Of a stretch of 64,000 nucleotides of DNA, positions 47,637 through 58,290 are shown piece after piece (within the stretch, counting starts at the first letter, position 1; each line of letters opens with the position of its first letter). The position numbers were made by a program, and so were the translations under genes. This stretch comes from Phoronis australis (lineage: Eukaryota > Phoronida > Phoronidae). The notes under the pieces were generated by a model, which was not told where the DNA came from, made no database searches, and saw nothing but the letters and a program-made list of their open reading frames with translations. The stretch spans positions 146,696 to 210,695 of the forward strand of contig NMRA01000636.1 of the NCBI GenBank assembly GCA_002633005.1, read 5' to 3'.

Positions 47637-48597
47637 TTTTGCATGTGTTCCTTTCAGGGAAGGGATGGAATGAGCGAACTTTCAAACGAATCCAACTACC
47701 GGTGTGCCCCTTAGAGGCAATTTTAGTTTTTTACACTTACCTCTGTATCTTCAAAGGTCCTAAACGTATTTTCATAAAATTTGGCATGTACCGTAAGCAT
47801 CTATTAGTGAGATGATGCCATCCCCCCTTTTTCGGATGGATTCGACAGTTTGCACCACTTAGTGGCCATTTTTACTGTTTTTTCGAGCTTGTTTTTGGCG
47901 TCCACCTCTATCAACCAAACAGCTCTAAGGAAGATTGTGAAAATTGGCATGTATGTTCTTACTATGAAGAGCACAGTTGATGATCTTCCGACGACTTTGA
48001 CTACTGTGACGCCTCCTAGTGCCAGTTTTTTTTTGCGGCCATGGCTATATCTCCTAAACCGTTTGAAGGATCTTTATCAAATTTGCCAAGTGTATTTATA
48101 CGATGTTGACAATGGACGACGACTTTCAGATGGATTGGACTACCGTTGTGCCCCCTAGAAGCAATTTTAGTTTTTATGTTTACTTACCTCTGTATCTTCA
48201 AAGGTCCTTAACGGATTTTCATAAAATTTGGAATATAGGCATCTATTAGAGAGATGACATCATCCTTCTGTTTTCCAATAGAATCAAGGTATTTTGTGCC
48301 ACCTAGCGGCCATTTTTGCTGTTTTTGAGTCGACCTTCTATCAACCATACCATTCTAAGGGTGCTTTTCAATATTGGCGTATATGTTCTGAGTGCAAGCA
48401 GGAAGGTTGACGATGACGACACTTCGACTAATGTGGCGGATCCTAGTGGTAGTTTTCTCTGAAGTTCCTTGACATATTTTTGTGAAATTTGGTTCATAGG
48501 TTTCTATTAAACAAGCGATGGCATGTTCCCATTTGCGCATGGATTGTACGTTTTTGCGCCATCTAGTGGCCATTTTATGATACAAATAAACAAACCC
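47637..48597 (-). repeat. ~150-bp unit array, reverse orientation
   Basis: This is the same unit family read on the minus strand. Cores on plus appear as the complement, for example GCACCACTTAGTGGCC near 47,852, GCCACCTAGCGGCC near 48,298 and GCGCCATCTAGTGGCC near 48,556, and the CTCTGTATCTTCAAAGGTCC stretch recurs. It points toward the plus-strand array at 45.6-46.7 kb. Confidence 0.85.
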
Positions 48598-48888
48598 AGA
48601 AGCACCCCTTTTGTGGTGCATTGGTGGGTGTACTTCAATGCTCTGCATTGCTGTTGTTATATAAGAAGTTCTTTAAACAAATCTTAACTTGCTGACATTA
48701 AATTTTAATTTAATTTTTTACATGTCACTTGCTATTCTGTAATATCACTTATCAAAAATGGGTTATGGTGGTGGTACGCCAGCCACATGGGCATTTAAAT
48801 GATGTTGACCTTAAAACAAAAATTGGCCCCTCTATCCCCGAGTTATGACGGGGAACATCAGCCACATGGGCATTGATGCCCACCTTAA

Positions 48889-49768
48889 AGAAGAAGGCAA
48901 CCTTTTTTCATGTCATTTTAGCAAAAATAAAGTTCATTGATTATCCTAGAAAAATTTTTCACTTATTTACAGTTTTTCGCAATTTAATTAATTATTCGTC
49001 CTCTACTCCAGAAGTGACGTTTTGGGGAGCAAGAATTTTGCGCCAATTTCTTTTCACACATACTGACTGTGAGAGCTGCCGAGTCAGTCATTGCTCTACC
49101 TTGGTTGTGTTAAGTTCGGTCGTCGTTTGCTTTTGTTTGCGAGTCGGTCAACATGTCACACTGTTGCTGTGTACCGGGATGTACTCATTATTGTCTCACG
49201 GACAGAGGAATAACAGTCCCACTTGCTCGAGTGTCCCGCGACACACTCTCACTGGATGGTGACCTGACCACTCAAACTTCGTACATCCCACCGTGACTCC
49301 CTCGCCACACATTTGGCACCTTCTAAATAGCTCCAGTACTTAAGAAAAGTCCACAATAAACTTATCAAACTTTGGCTCACTGATCTGTTCATTGGACGAC
49401 GAACTGTCCTCTACACTCGGTGTCTAACTGGGCCTGTATTCCCTCCCACTACTCAACATCACAGCAGGGCTGCTTACAGGCTCTGGGCGATAATGAGTAC
49501 ATGCCGGTACGCAGCAACAGTGTGGCTTGTTGACCGACACATCAACAAAAACAAACGATGACCGAACTTATCACCACCGAAGTAGAACAATGACCGACTC
49601 GACAGCTCTCACAGTCAGACTATGTGAAAAGACATTGGCGCGAAATTCTTGCCTCCCAAAACGTCACTTCCACATTAGAGGACGAATAACTAATTCAATT
49701 GCGAAAAACTGTGAATAAGTGAACCTTATTTTTGCTAAAAATGACAAGAAAAAATGTTGCCTTCCCCT
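48889..49768. mobile_element. Kolobok-like transposon copy 4 (palindromic deletion derivative)
   Basis: TTAA flanks the element at 48,885-48,888 and 49,769-49,772. Both arms of roughly 300 bp carry the left-end sequence including the THAP start (MSHCCCVPGC on plus from 49,153). The middle, 49,200-49,480, is an inverted piece of the transposase zinc segment. It is effectively a foldback made from one transposon end and shares this right-end replacement with copy 1. Confidence 0.88.
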
Positions 49769-49904
49769 TTAACATATTAGGCAGGGTTCCCCCCTATCCC
49801 CTAGTTACGGCGGAGGTATGTTGGCTACATGGGCATTTCATTGATATTGACCTAAAAACAAGAGCAACGCAGAGCCAGGGACTCATCTAGCGGCTGAACT
49901 GACC

Positions 49905-51370
49905 ATCATTGGGATGGCCCTTTTAAAAAAATGATGGCTTTGGAAGGCACGGCCAAGACAAAAAAGACAGCCAGTTTCAAGACAACCTCGGCAAAAATGA
50001 AGGCTAAAGAAAGAACTTGAACATTTACGATTAATAAATTTTATTGAAACCCACAATCCATTGTTTAAGTTCACTAAATTTCAAGAAAAAACTTGACATT
50101 AGAAACTTTTGCCGTCTATTTTTACTATAAATGCCACAATGACGATTGGCAAATATTGGCAGCCATCTTAACGGAATACCTTCCTGTTCTGTGACGTCAA
50201 GGTGACTTCATAGGGAATCCCCCACATGGCGAGTTTCGAGAAATGTTGCATACAGCGCCAACTACCCTTTCGTGGACACTTAATATTTGAAACTGAAGAA
50301 CCCAAACCCGAAGTTCAAAAGATTTGCCGTAACCCTAATGCTAGCTGCCGACGTGGAAGTTGAATCAGCACTCGTTAAATGTATTTGACAGAGCAGCCAA
50401 TTTGAAAGAGCTGAGAACATACACCTTGAAAAAATGATACACGCCAAAATTCTACTAGCACTGACCTGTGGTTCAAATGCCATCAACATCGTTGAACATG
50501 CAAACCAGATAAAACTTAGCGCAAACTTCCTTAATCTGTTCGCATACATGTAGTTCCGTTGCAACTCAAACGAATGAATGAAAACATATCAAAAAAAACG
50601 CAAGGCCGAACAACGTATATTGATGCGCTAGAATACAGTGTAAACTTCACAAGAAAAATGTTGTGTAAAATATTGGTTACGTATTCAATGACTAACTTAG
50701 CATGAAAGTAAACGCCTCAAAATACTTCAACTTTTTGCGGAATTCCATGATCATTGGGCGATTCAAGTTCCTCTGTGTGTGACACTGTGTGCCATAGATG
50801 GAAAAAGTAGGTCAGCCAGTCACTGCACAGCACCTGTTCCTTCGTCTGTGAAGCGTACTTATGAAAGACTAATTTCTTGTAGCATACTATGATAGACATC
50901 CAACTTAGTAACTGTTTCAATTCAACAAAGCGCACATTTATAATGCACTGCAGAAGATGTTAGCAACCACGATGTCCCCTGCAATCAATGGCAATGCTTG
51001 TAGCCAAACGACTCAAAATTTACAAACAAAGCATTTGGAAAAAGGATTAGAAAACGTAAAAATACGAGCGTCAAATTCAAACACAGAGCTTTTTGGTCAA
51101 GATCTTTCACGAAGCTAAGTTCGGGTATACAAGCGCGAGTGTACATATGCCGTCACTCCTATTTTCCAGTCAAGATTTTCGCCAGTCAAAGCTATTAGAA
51201 AAGGTAAAAATATGAGTGCCAAATTCAAACATGGAGTTTCAATGCTTTAACGAAGCCAAGTTCGGTTATACAAGGGCAGTGCACATATGCCGTCACTTCT
51301 ATTTCCAGCCGAGATTTTCACCCGTGTTGAGCACTGGTGGGCCATGGTTGTGAATTTGTTGAGGATATGT
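49905..51370 (-). repeat. Interspersed repeat 'Y', reverse copy (uninterrupted)
   Basis: This matches 5,338-6,485 joined to 8,211-8,480, in reverse. It preserves the empty TA site (near 50,130-50,145). It also contains a local tandem: the AAATTCAAACACAGAGC to GCCGTCACTCCTATTTTCCA stretch near 51,070-51,180 recurs near 51,220-51,310. Confidence 0.75.
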
Positions 51371-51414
51371 GTTGTCTTGTTCAGTGTAGACTTGCATACA
51401 TGTCAGAATGTTTA

Positions 51415-53215
51415 GTTGTACCCAACTAATCCCAACTTATCTCAACTTATCCTGTCATCACCACTGATGCAAGCCTGTTGCTGACATCATGTTTGTTATC
51501 AAACTGCCCTTGCAGGTGGCGCAGCGAATAGTGGGAATAGTTGAATTAGTTGAAATGCGTGATTGATGTCTCTAACATTGAGCTTGTGGATGACATCATG
51601 TAAATTATTCTCCCTGTCCACAGGTGACGCACTGATTAGTAGGAATCGTTGAATTAGTTGAATCCAACTAATCCCAAGTCAGCTCAACCTATTCGGCACT
51701 GACCTGTTCAACTAATTCAACTAATTCAACCAATTGTAGCGCCATCTAAAGTATAACTGGCAATGTGAGACAGAAAGACCCGAGTCACTGACTTGCCTGC
51801 AGGTGGCGCAACAATTAGTGGGAATAGTTGAATTAGTTGAAATGCATGTTCTGTGTTTGTCAAGTTGAGAGCCTTTTGCTGATGTCATGATTGTTATCAG
51901 TCTGTTCCTGTAGGTGGCGCAGCGATTAGTGGGAATAGTTGAATTAGTTGAAATGCGTGTTCTGTGTCTGTCAAGTTGTGAGCCTGGTGAGCCTTTTGCC
52001 AGCGCCATGTGCTTTATCTGTCTGCCTGCAGGTGGCATAGCGATTAGTGGGAATAGTTGAATTAGTTGAAATGTGGGTTCTGTGTTTCTCAAGCTGTGAG
52101 CCTGTAGCTGACATAATGTTTGTTATCAGCCTATCCCTGCAGGTGGCGCAGTGATTAGTGGGAATAGTTGAATAAGTTGAAATGCTTGTTCTGTGTCTCT
52201 CACTTTGTGAACCTGGTGAGCCTTTTGCTGGCGTCATGTACTTTTTCAATCTGCCTGTAGGTGGCTTACCAATTAGTGGGAATAGTTGAATTAGTTGAAA
52301 TGTGTGTTCTCTGTCTCTCAAGTTGTGGGCCTGTTGCTGACTTAATGTTTGGTATCAGGTGTGCTTGCAGGTGGCGTAGCGATTAGTGGGAATAGTTGAA
52401 TTAGTTGAAATGCGTGTTTGGAGTTTCTAAACTTGTGAGCCAGTTGATGATGTCATGTACGTTCTCTGTCCCTGCAGGTGGCGCAGTGATTAGTGGAAAT
52501 AGTTGAATTACTTGAAATGCCTGTTCTGTGTCTCTTAAGTTGTGAGCCTTTTGCTGATGTCATGATTTTATCAGTCTTTTCCTGTAGGTGGCGCAGCGAT
52601 TAGTTGGAATAGTTGAATTAGTTGAAATGTGGGTTCTGTGTTTCTCAAGCTGTGAGCCTGTAGCTGACATAATGTTTGTTATCAGCCTATCCCTGCAGGT
52701 GGCGCAGCGATTAGTGGGAATAGTTGAATTAGTTGAAATGCGTGTGTGGAGTCTCTAAAATGGTGACCCCATTGATTATGTCATGAACTATATCTGCCTG
52801 CTCTACTTGATCTACCTAATTTTATCTACCCGTTATTTAGTGGGTCATCCCCGTAGGTGGCGTTATATGTCTGCTGTGGCGTATTGATTAATGGAATAGT
52901 TGAATTAGTTGAAATGCGTGTTTGGAGTCTAAAATTGTGATCCTGATTATGACGTCATGTACGTTATCTACCTGCCCACAGGTGGCGCAGCCATTAGTAG
53001 TATTTGAATTAGTTGAATTGCGTTTTCTACTTGATCTACCTAACCATGTTTCTCAAGTTGTGAGCCGGTTGCTGACGTCATATAAATTACGTACCAGCCC
53101 CGAGATGGCGCGGTTATTAGTACGTATAGTTGAATTAGTTGAAATGCGTTTCTTGCGTCTCTAAAAAGTTGAGAACCTCTATCTGACGTCTTTATCTGTA
53201 TGTGGCGTAGAGGTA
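51415..53215 (+). repeat. ~115-bp minisatellite with CTCF-like and CRE-like motifs
   Basis: About 15 units, usually 103-125 bp apart, each contain GCAGGTGGCGCAGCGATTAG followed by a GGGAATAGTTGAATTAG stretch, and a second half with CAAGTTGTGAGCCTGTTGC and a TGAYGTCATG site. GGTGGC cores sit near 51,518, 51,793, 51,913, 52,031, 52,142, 52,260, 52,371, 52,486, 52,589, 52,698, 52,856 and 52,981. Exact TGACGTCA palindromes are at 52,950 and 53,073. The long frames across it are repeats read through, not genes. Confidence 0.92.
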
Positions 53216-53818
53216 GCTTGAAATATGTGAATTTGCTGAAAACTTAACATTGGCATCTTAAATATCATTTACCAGTGAATGAAGTCACCATTTCATCTTT
53301 CTTTGCATTAACATGCTTTAGCGCCTCCTATATCCAGTATTTATAAGAGTAAGTGAAAAAGTAACATAGGGGGCGCTGCAATTAGTTGAACTACAGCTTC
53401 CAAATAATCGATTAGTAGGTCCCTACCAAAGATTCTGACATGACTCTAGACTTGTGAATTGCAGTACTGTGCGATGTCATGAAACAGACATATGTACTCC
53501 AGGTTATTTTTCTTATAGTTCTTTCAAATGCAACTTCATTGTTTTGTCATAAATTTAAATGGTTTTTCTCAACTGCATTAAAGTAATATACTTCTCTTTT
53601 GAGAGCTTCAAGATACATTGAGTCCTGTATTCATGCTGTGAATTATCTGTCTAACATGCAACTCTACACAGATTATATTACTAAAAAGATTTACAGATCT
53701 TAATTTTAGCAGTCTAGTAACAATGCAACATCCTGAATGGAACAGGCCTAATTTTTGTTTGGTTTCCTTTTGTGACGTACTTTGAACAAGAAAAAACAAG
53801 AGCACTCGGAGGAGCGAC
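53216..53818. other. No feature recognised
   Basis: AT-rich sequence between the minisatellite and the next transposon. Confidence 0.4.
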
Positions 53819-55042
53819 ACTTGGCGAAAACAGGACGATGGGGAGGACGACAACGTCTTACGACGATGATCATGACTAGCGAGAAATGAAAAATATCTTA
53901 TGAAAGCCCATTTAAAACTCTATCGAACTGTAAAGATTTCTGATCGGTTAATATACATGGCAAGAAAAGAGAGCATTTAATCAAAATAAAAGAACAATAG
54001 ATGGCGCAACCTAACGGACACAGCTTAACAAAGCTAAACCTACATCAGAGCAGCAAGAACGATCCAAGGAACAGTGCTAGGTGGGTCATTCAGGGTCAAC
54101 AAACCAGTCTACAGTCGGATGATGCTAGCTGGGTCATTCGGGGTCAACTTGTATAGGCATAACCAAAACAAAAGAGAGGCGGCCAGCTGCGTGCGCTTGC
54201 ATTGGCAATGCAACGGAAACCAAACGAACAGAAAATCTCGAAAAATTCAAAAAGTAGACGTTGTAACGAAAAATGGAAAATATCTTCTGAAAGCCCAGAA
54301 ACTTTTTCGATAAAATTGAAATTATGCGTTTTTTTTTGAAATTCAAAGTCAAATAACTCGAAAACGGTAAGTCTGAGAAAACCGTTATCGCAGAACTTTT
54401 GAAAGAGCATACTTCAAGGAATCCACATGCAAAAATTCACGTCATTTGCTCTGCGTTAAAAATGCGACACCAGAATAATTGAAACCGTGTGAACATGTGC
54501 CACAGCCGCCATCTTGAAAGTGACTTCCGGTTCCATAAATTTTTATTAAAGGTTATTAAACTCAACAAACACGTGACCTGTTTGAAAGTGATTGGTTCGC
54601 AAATGCGCCCTCTACAGGAGAAAACGTTTTGGCCATATTTCAGGGTGCGCATGCCCTACTTCCAATATTTCCGCCATCTTTGACCGGAAATCAACAATTT
54701 TCTGCACACTTGTAGCACATGCGTTCTAGTATAATCGTACCGATTTTCAGCCATGTACGTCGAAAAATGCGGCATTTGACTGTGAAATCGGATACAAAAT
54801 GACCGCCATGTCCGCCATTTTGTATCCGATCATGACCAAAAACAGTAGCGTTCCAGTACTTCCCGATCTACACGTCATGTGCAAATTTCATGAAAATCGG
54901 ACGAAAATTGCGACCTGTAGAGAGCGAACAAACAAAAAAAAACTTGCTGTCAGACCAACATACTTGGCACAAGAATTCCGCCAAGTATAAAAAAATACTT
55001 GCTGTCAGACCAACGTACTGTGCGAAATTTATTTCGCCAAGT
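53819..55042 (+). mobile_element. ACTTGGCG-ended TIR element, copy 2
   Basis: It starts ACTTGGCGAAAACAGGACG and ends ATTTCGCCAAGT, and is homologous to 9,905-10,679 over several blocks. The right end is duplicated: CTTGCTGTCAGACCAAC followed by a CGCCAAGTA end occurs twice (to about 54,985 and to 55,042). GGGTCATTCGGGGTCAAC near the left is also repeated (54,082 and 54,132). No transposase is seen. Confidence 0.7.
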
Positions 55043-55096
55043 AAAAATGTAATCAGTGCACTAAAATGCAAGGAATATGACCTATATTTCTAACAA

Positions 55097-55400
55097 ATCC
55101 ATTAGGAACTTCTGAAAAACGGAGGAAAACGAAAAACCTAATTGTCACTAGGAGGCTATGTGCACACAAAAAACATAACTAGCACCAGAAGGCACCACAG
55201 TAGTTGAAGTCGGAAAATCATCGTCAACTATCCCCTTTACACTAAGAACATATATGCCAATTTTCACAATCATCCTTAGAGTGGGACTGGTTTGGTTGAT
55301 AGAGGGGTGGTTGCCAAAACTAAATTAAATAAAAGAAAAAATGGCCACTAGATGGCGCATCATATGCTAAATCCATCCGAAAACAGGAAGATGTCATTGT
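55097..55400 (+). repeat. Two ~150-bp units with CTCF-like core
   Basis: AGAAGGCACCACAGTAG near 55,187 and GGCCACTAGATGGCGCATC near 55,342 follow the standard unit layout, with TTTGGTTGATAGAGGGGTGG between them. Confidence 0.8.
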
Positions 55401-55415
55401 TTTACTTCAAAGCCT

Positions 55416-56035
55416 GTTTTGTCATCTTGTATGTCAGCTTCGGTGGAAGGCAAATACAACTGGAGACATGATAAGATATTCAAGGCGATTGCTCATATTT
55501 TGGACTACGAAAAAAGGAGTCGGTTAGCAACACTGATAGCCTACTGATATCGTTTTGCAGAGGGTGCATCTGGGAAAAGAAAAGATTGGCTACAGCGAGT
55601 GATTGGAAGACGGTTGTGGATGTAGCACCATTTGCAGTATTCCCAAGCCACATAGTGATGACAACACTCCCGTCTGACTTCATATTATTGTCAGATGATA
55701 CGAAAACGGTTATCATTATAGAACTTACAGTACCTTGGGAATTCTGAATGGTAGAGTCCAATGAGAGGAAAAGGCTAAAGTAGGCGAAACTTTCCCGTCA
55801 TTGTTCGGTAGCAGGTTGGAAATGCTTTTGTATGCCAGTTGAAGTAGGATATAGAGGTTTCATCGGACGCAGCATGTGGAGTTTGATGAAGTTCCTAGGT
55901 ATCAGCACAGCATCAACGAAGAATTTGGTGCAGACAGTGGTGAGATCAGCTCAAGAGGCGTCGTCGTGGCTATGATTACAGCGAGACAACAGGTGGTACT
56001 CCGATGACGAACAACTTCGGAGACCCAGCATCCAA
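55416..56035 (+). pseudogene. Retroelement C-terminal domain pseudogene (PD-(D/E)XK-like)
   Basis: Across frames the plus strand reads SVEGKYNWRHDKIFKAIAHI, then LATASDWKTVVDVAPF, then SDFILLSDDTKTVIIIELTV followed by PWEF-stop. NERKRLK-stop-AKL and GWKCFCMPVEVGYRGFIGRS follow. The order WRHD...DW...D-(V/F)-I-L-W/L-S...(V/I)E-L-T-V-P-W-E...NERKR...GW...P-(I/V)-EVG-x-RGF is that of a protein tail common after reverse transcriptase in invertebrate retroelement genes. The D...ELT arrangement suggests a PD-(D/E)XK nuclease fold, which is inference. At least three stops (after WEF, RLK and SSWL) and a shift show that it is dead. The reverse transcriptase part is missing. Confidence 0.7.
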
Positions 56036-56740
56036 GATGATTCCAGATTTAGGGACGAAATTATGGATGAGGATGCATTCTAGCTGACGATGGCAATTGG
56101 AAAGGCAGCACACAACACCTGTGTTCCAGGTAATTTTATTACCTGTTGCCAAGAAACAAGCCAAAAAAAATATTGTTCTGTTATCGGGGTTGTACGTAAT
56201 GGGTAAAGACTGTCTCCGGTGTTGCTGTTTTATGCCAATGCGATACTGAAGAGTTCAGAGGAAGTCCGTAGAGAGCCGCCTTTTTCAGACATGAAAGGGT
56301 GCGTTTGTCAAGAATGTAGTAACATCAACTTGACTTGAGAACGTCTCTGTGTTCAAATTTCATAAATACGTGAAAGTAGCACAGAAATGGCATCAGTTTG
56401 AGTACTGCACGAGAGTGAGGAATGTCATTGTGGAACATGCGATTCAGACATGAGTCACACTTTGTTAAGTACGTTTCAAGAAAACGTGTTTCGACCAAAC
56501 ACAAAAGCGGCGTTACGATGAAGGGCTCGACACCTTGTAAGTGTATTTGTAAATTTTATAAATAATGAACGAACTGCTTCCATTCTAGGGAGAGTGATGT
56601 CAGGCCCTCGACCCTGGCCCAGATTGAGTGCTACAACACGTAGGCTTATGCAATGTGTTTAGACCGTGGTCATTCCATCATGGCACTAGTGAATACTAGT
56701 GACTAAGGTTTACTGTGGTTTACTTTGTCAGTGATTATTA
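56036..56740. other. No feature recognised
   Basis: Possibly the remaining 3' region of the retroelement, but no motif or tail proves it. Confidence 0.35.
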
Positions 56741-57168
56741 CAAGGTACCTAAACTACACGGTCAATGGACTCATAACACGGGCACGGACACATGAACACG
56801 ACTCACGGACCTGCAAACACCGTCCACTGACTTCCAAACACGGGAATGGACTCACAAAACACGATCCACGCACCCAAATACACGGGACATGGACTCATAT
56901 TCATGAGGAAACATGGTTAACGGACCGCCAAACACGGGTCACGGACTCATCGGCTTCCTGGGTCAGCTGACATCTTCATTTTGTCGTAAACCGTGTTTGG
57001 CGGTCCGTTAATCGTGTTTCCTCGTGAATATGAGTCCATGTCCCGTGTATTTGGGTGTGTGGATCGTGTTTTGTGAGTCCGTTCCCGTGTTTGTGAGTCA
57101 GTGGACAGTGTTTGCAGGTCCGTGAGTCGTGTTTACGAGTCCGTTGACGGTGTAGTTTAGGTACCTTG
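56741..57168. mobile_element. Foldback element with tandem-repeat arms, copy 2
   Basis: TA flanks CAAGGTACCTAAACTACACG...GGTACCTTG. The arms are about 190 bp of degenerate GACTCACAAACACGG-type units facing each other around TCAGCTGACATCTTCATTTT. Similarity to 24,674-25,102 is high over the whole length. It is non-coding. Confidence 0.9.
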
Positions 57169-57619
57169 TATTAGGTCTATTTTGAGAATATTGACCACCC
57201 CTTGGTTCAGTTGGTTGCGGCAGTAGGATTTCTCGTGCCGACAAAAATTCGCTAAGTAGGAAATCGAATTCATTGTCTGATTCTTCAAGTCCTAGAGTGT
57301 GATGCCCGTATCCACTCTCCTAGCTCTCTGTCTGCATAATAATTGTCCAGTTAGAGCTCAAAATCGTCCTCGTCTTCTGATCTGTTATGTTCCGCCATTG
57401 CAATTGATTATCAAGTGACCAAACGTCTTCCACCCATTACATCATTTGGCGGGAAATATGGAAATGACTAAATTTTTCTTCAAAATTAAAAAATTCACGA
57501 TTATTTGGCATGAAGAAGTGCTTATTTAGTTAGATTTTATGGTATTCATGTCATGTCATATTTATTATTAGCTAACTGAAACCTCAAAAACTAAGAAAAT
57601 GCATGGTGAGAACTCTTTA

Positions 57620-57700
57620 ATATATGATGTAAGATAAGATAAACTTTATTACAGACCCCTATCTCCACAATAACATACCACACTATAATAGCACTGATTT
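57620..57700 (-). mobile_element. Possible LINE 3' tail
   Basis: On the minus strand an AATAAAG signal is followed by (TTATC)n, a form often seen at LINE 3' ends. No coding part could be attached to it upstream (57.7-58.3 kb), so this is weak. Confidence 0.3.
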
Positions 57701-58141
57701 GGGGGTCATAAAACACAGTCACAAGTCATGAATGTCCAGAGAATCTAGGAAACTCATGTTTGAACTGCTGGATGAGCCTCATTAGAAAACAAGATTTAAT
57801 CATTCAAAGTAGCCTTGTTAAATGACAAGTGAAGTAGCCTTTTCATGCCATATTGCATCACTACAAGAACACAGAACAAAAGGAGTTTGAATAGAACACC
57901 ATATAAGTTGACTAAGACCTATCTACGATGTCATACTACTTCCGAAGAACAGAATGGTGGGAAACCAGGACATCATTTGTTGATAAAGGACTGCCAGTGC
58001 CATATAAGGTTGTGTTTTGAATTCTGCAAGTTTAATGAAAACCACGAACATAACAGAGTACAGTCCGAAATGTTCAAACTCTTAACTATTCAGTCTCTGA
58101 GTAAGTTGATTTTACTTATATTGAATGTAAAACAGTTAGAA

Positions 58142-58290
58142 ATTTATGGCGTAGGTGCGCTCAGAGTGATAGTCAAACAGGACAAACCAAATTTATGGCG
58201 TTGGTGTGCTCAGAGTGATAGTCAAACAGGACAAACCAAATTTATGGCGTTGGTGTGCTCAGAGTGATACTCAAACAGGACAAACCAAAT
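58142..58290. repeat. 49-bp tandem repeat, three copies
   Basis: The unit begins ATTTATGGCGTTGGTGTGCT and ends GGACAAACCAA. Copies start at 58,142, 58,191 and 58,240. Copies 2 and 3 differ at only one or so positions; copy 1 has two changes. The period is not a multiple of three, so the frame across it is accidental. Confidence 0.95.

Noticed and set aside
51415-53215. CRISPR-like or coding tandem repeat
   Set aside because: Units are 103-125 bp with no repeat/spacer division, in animal DNA, and the frames change between units.
57845-58267. 140-codon plus frame
   Set aside because: Its last third is a 49-bp tandem repeat, and the start has no recognisable motif.
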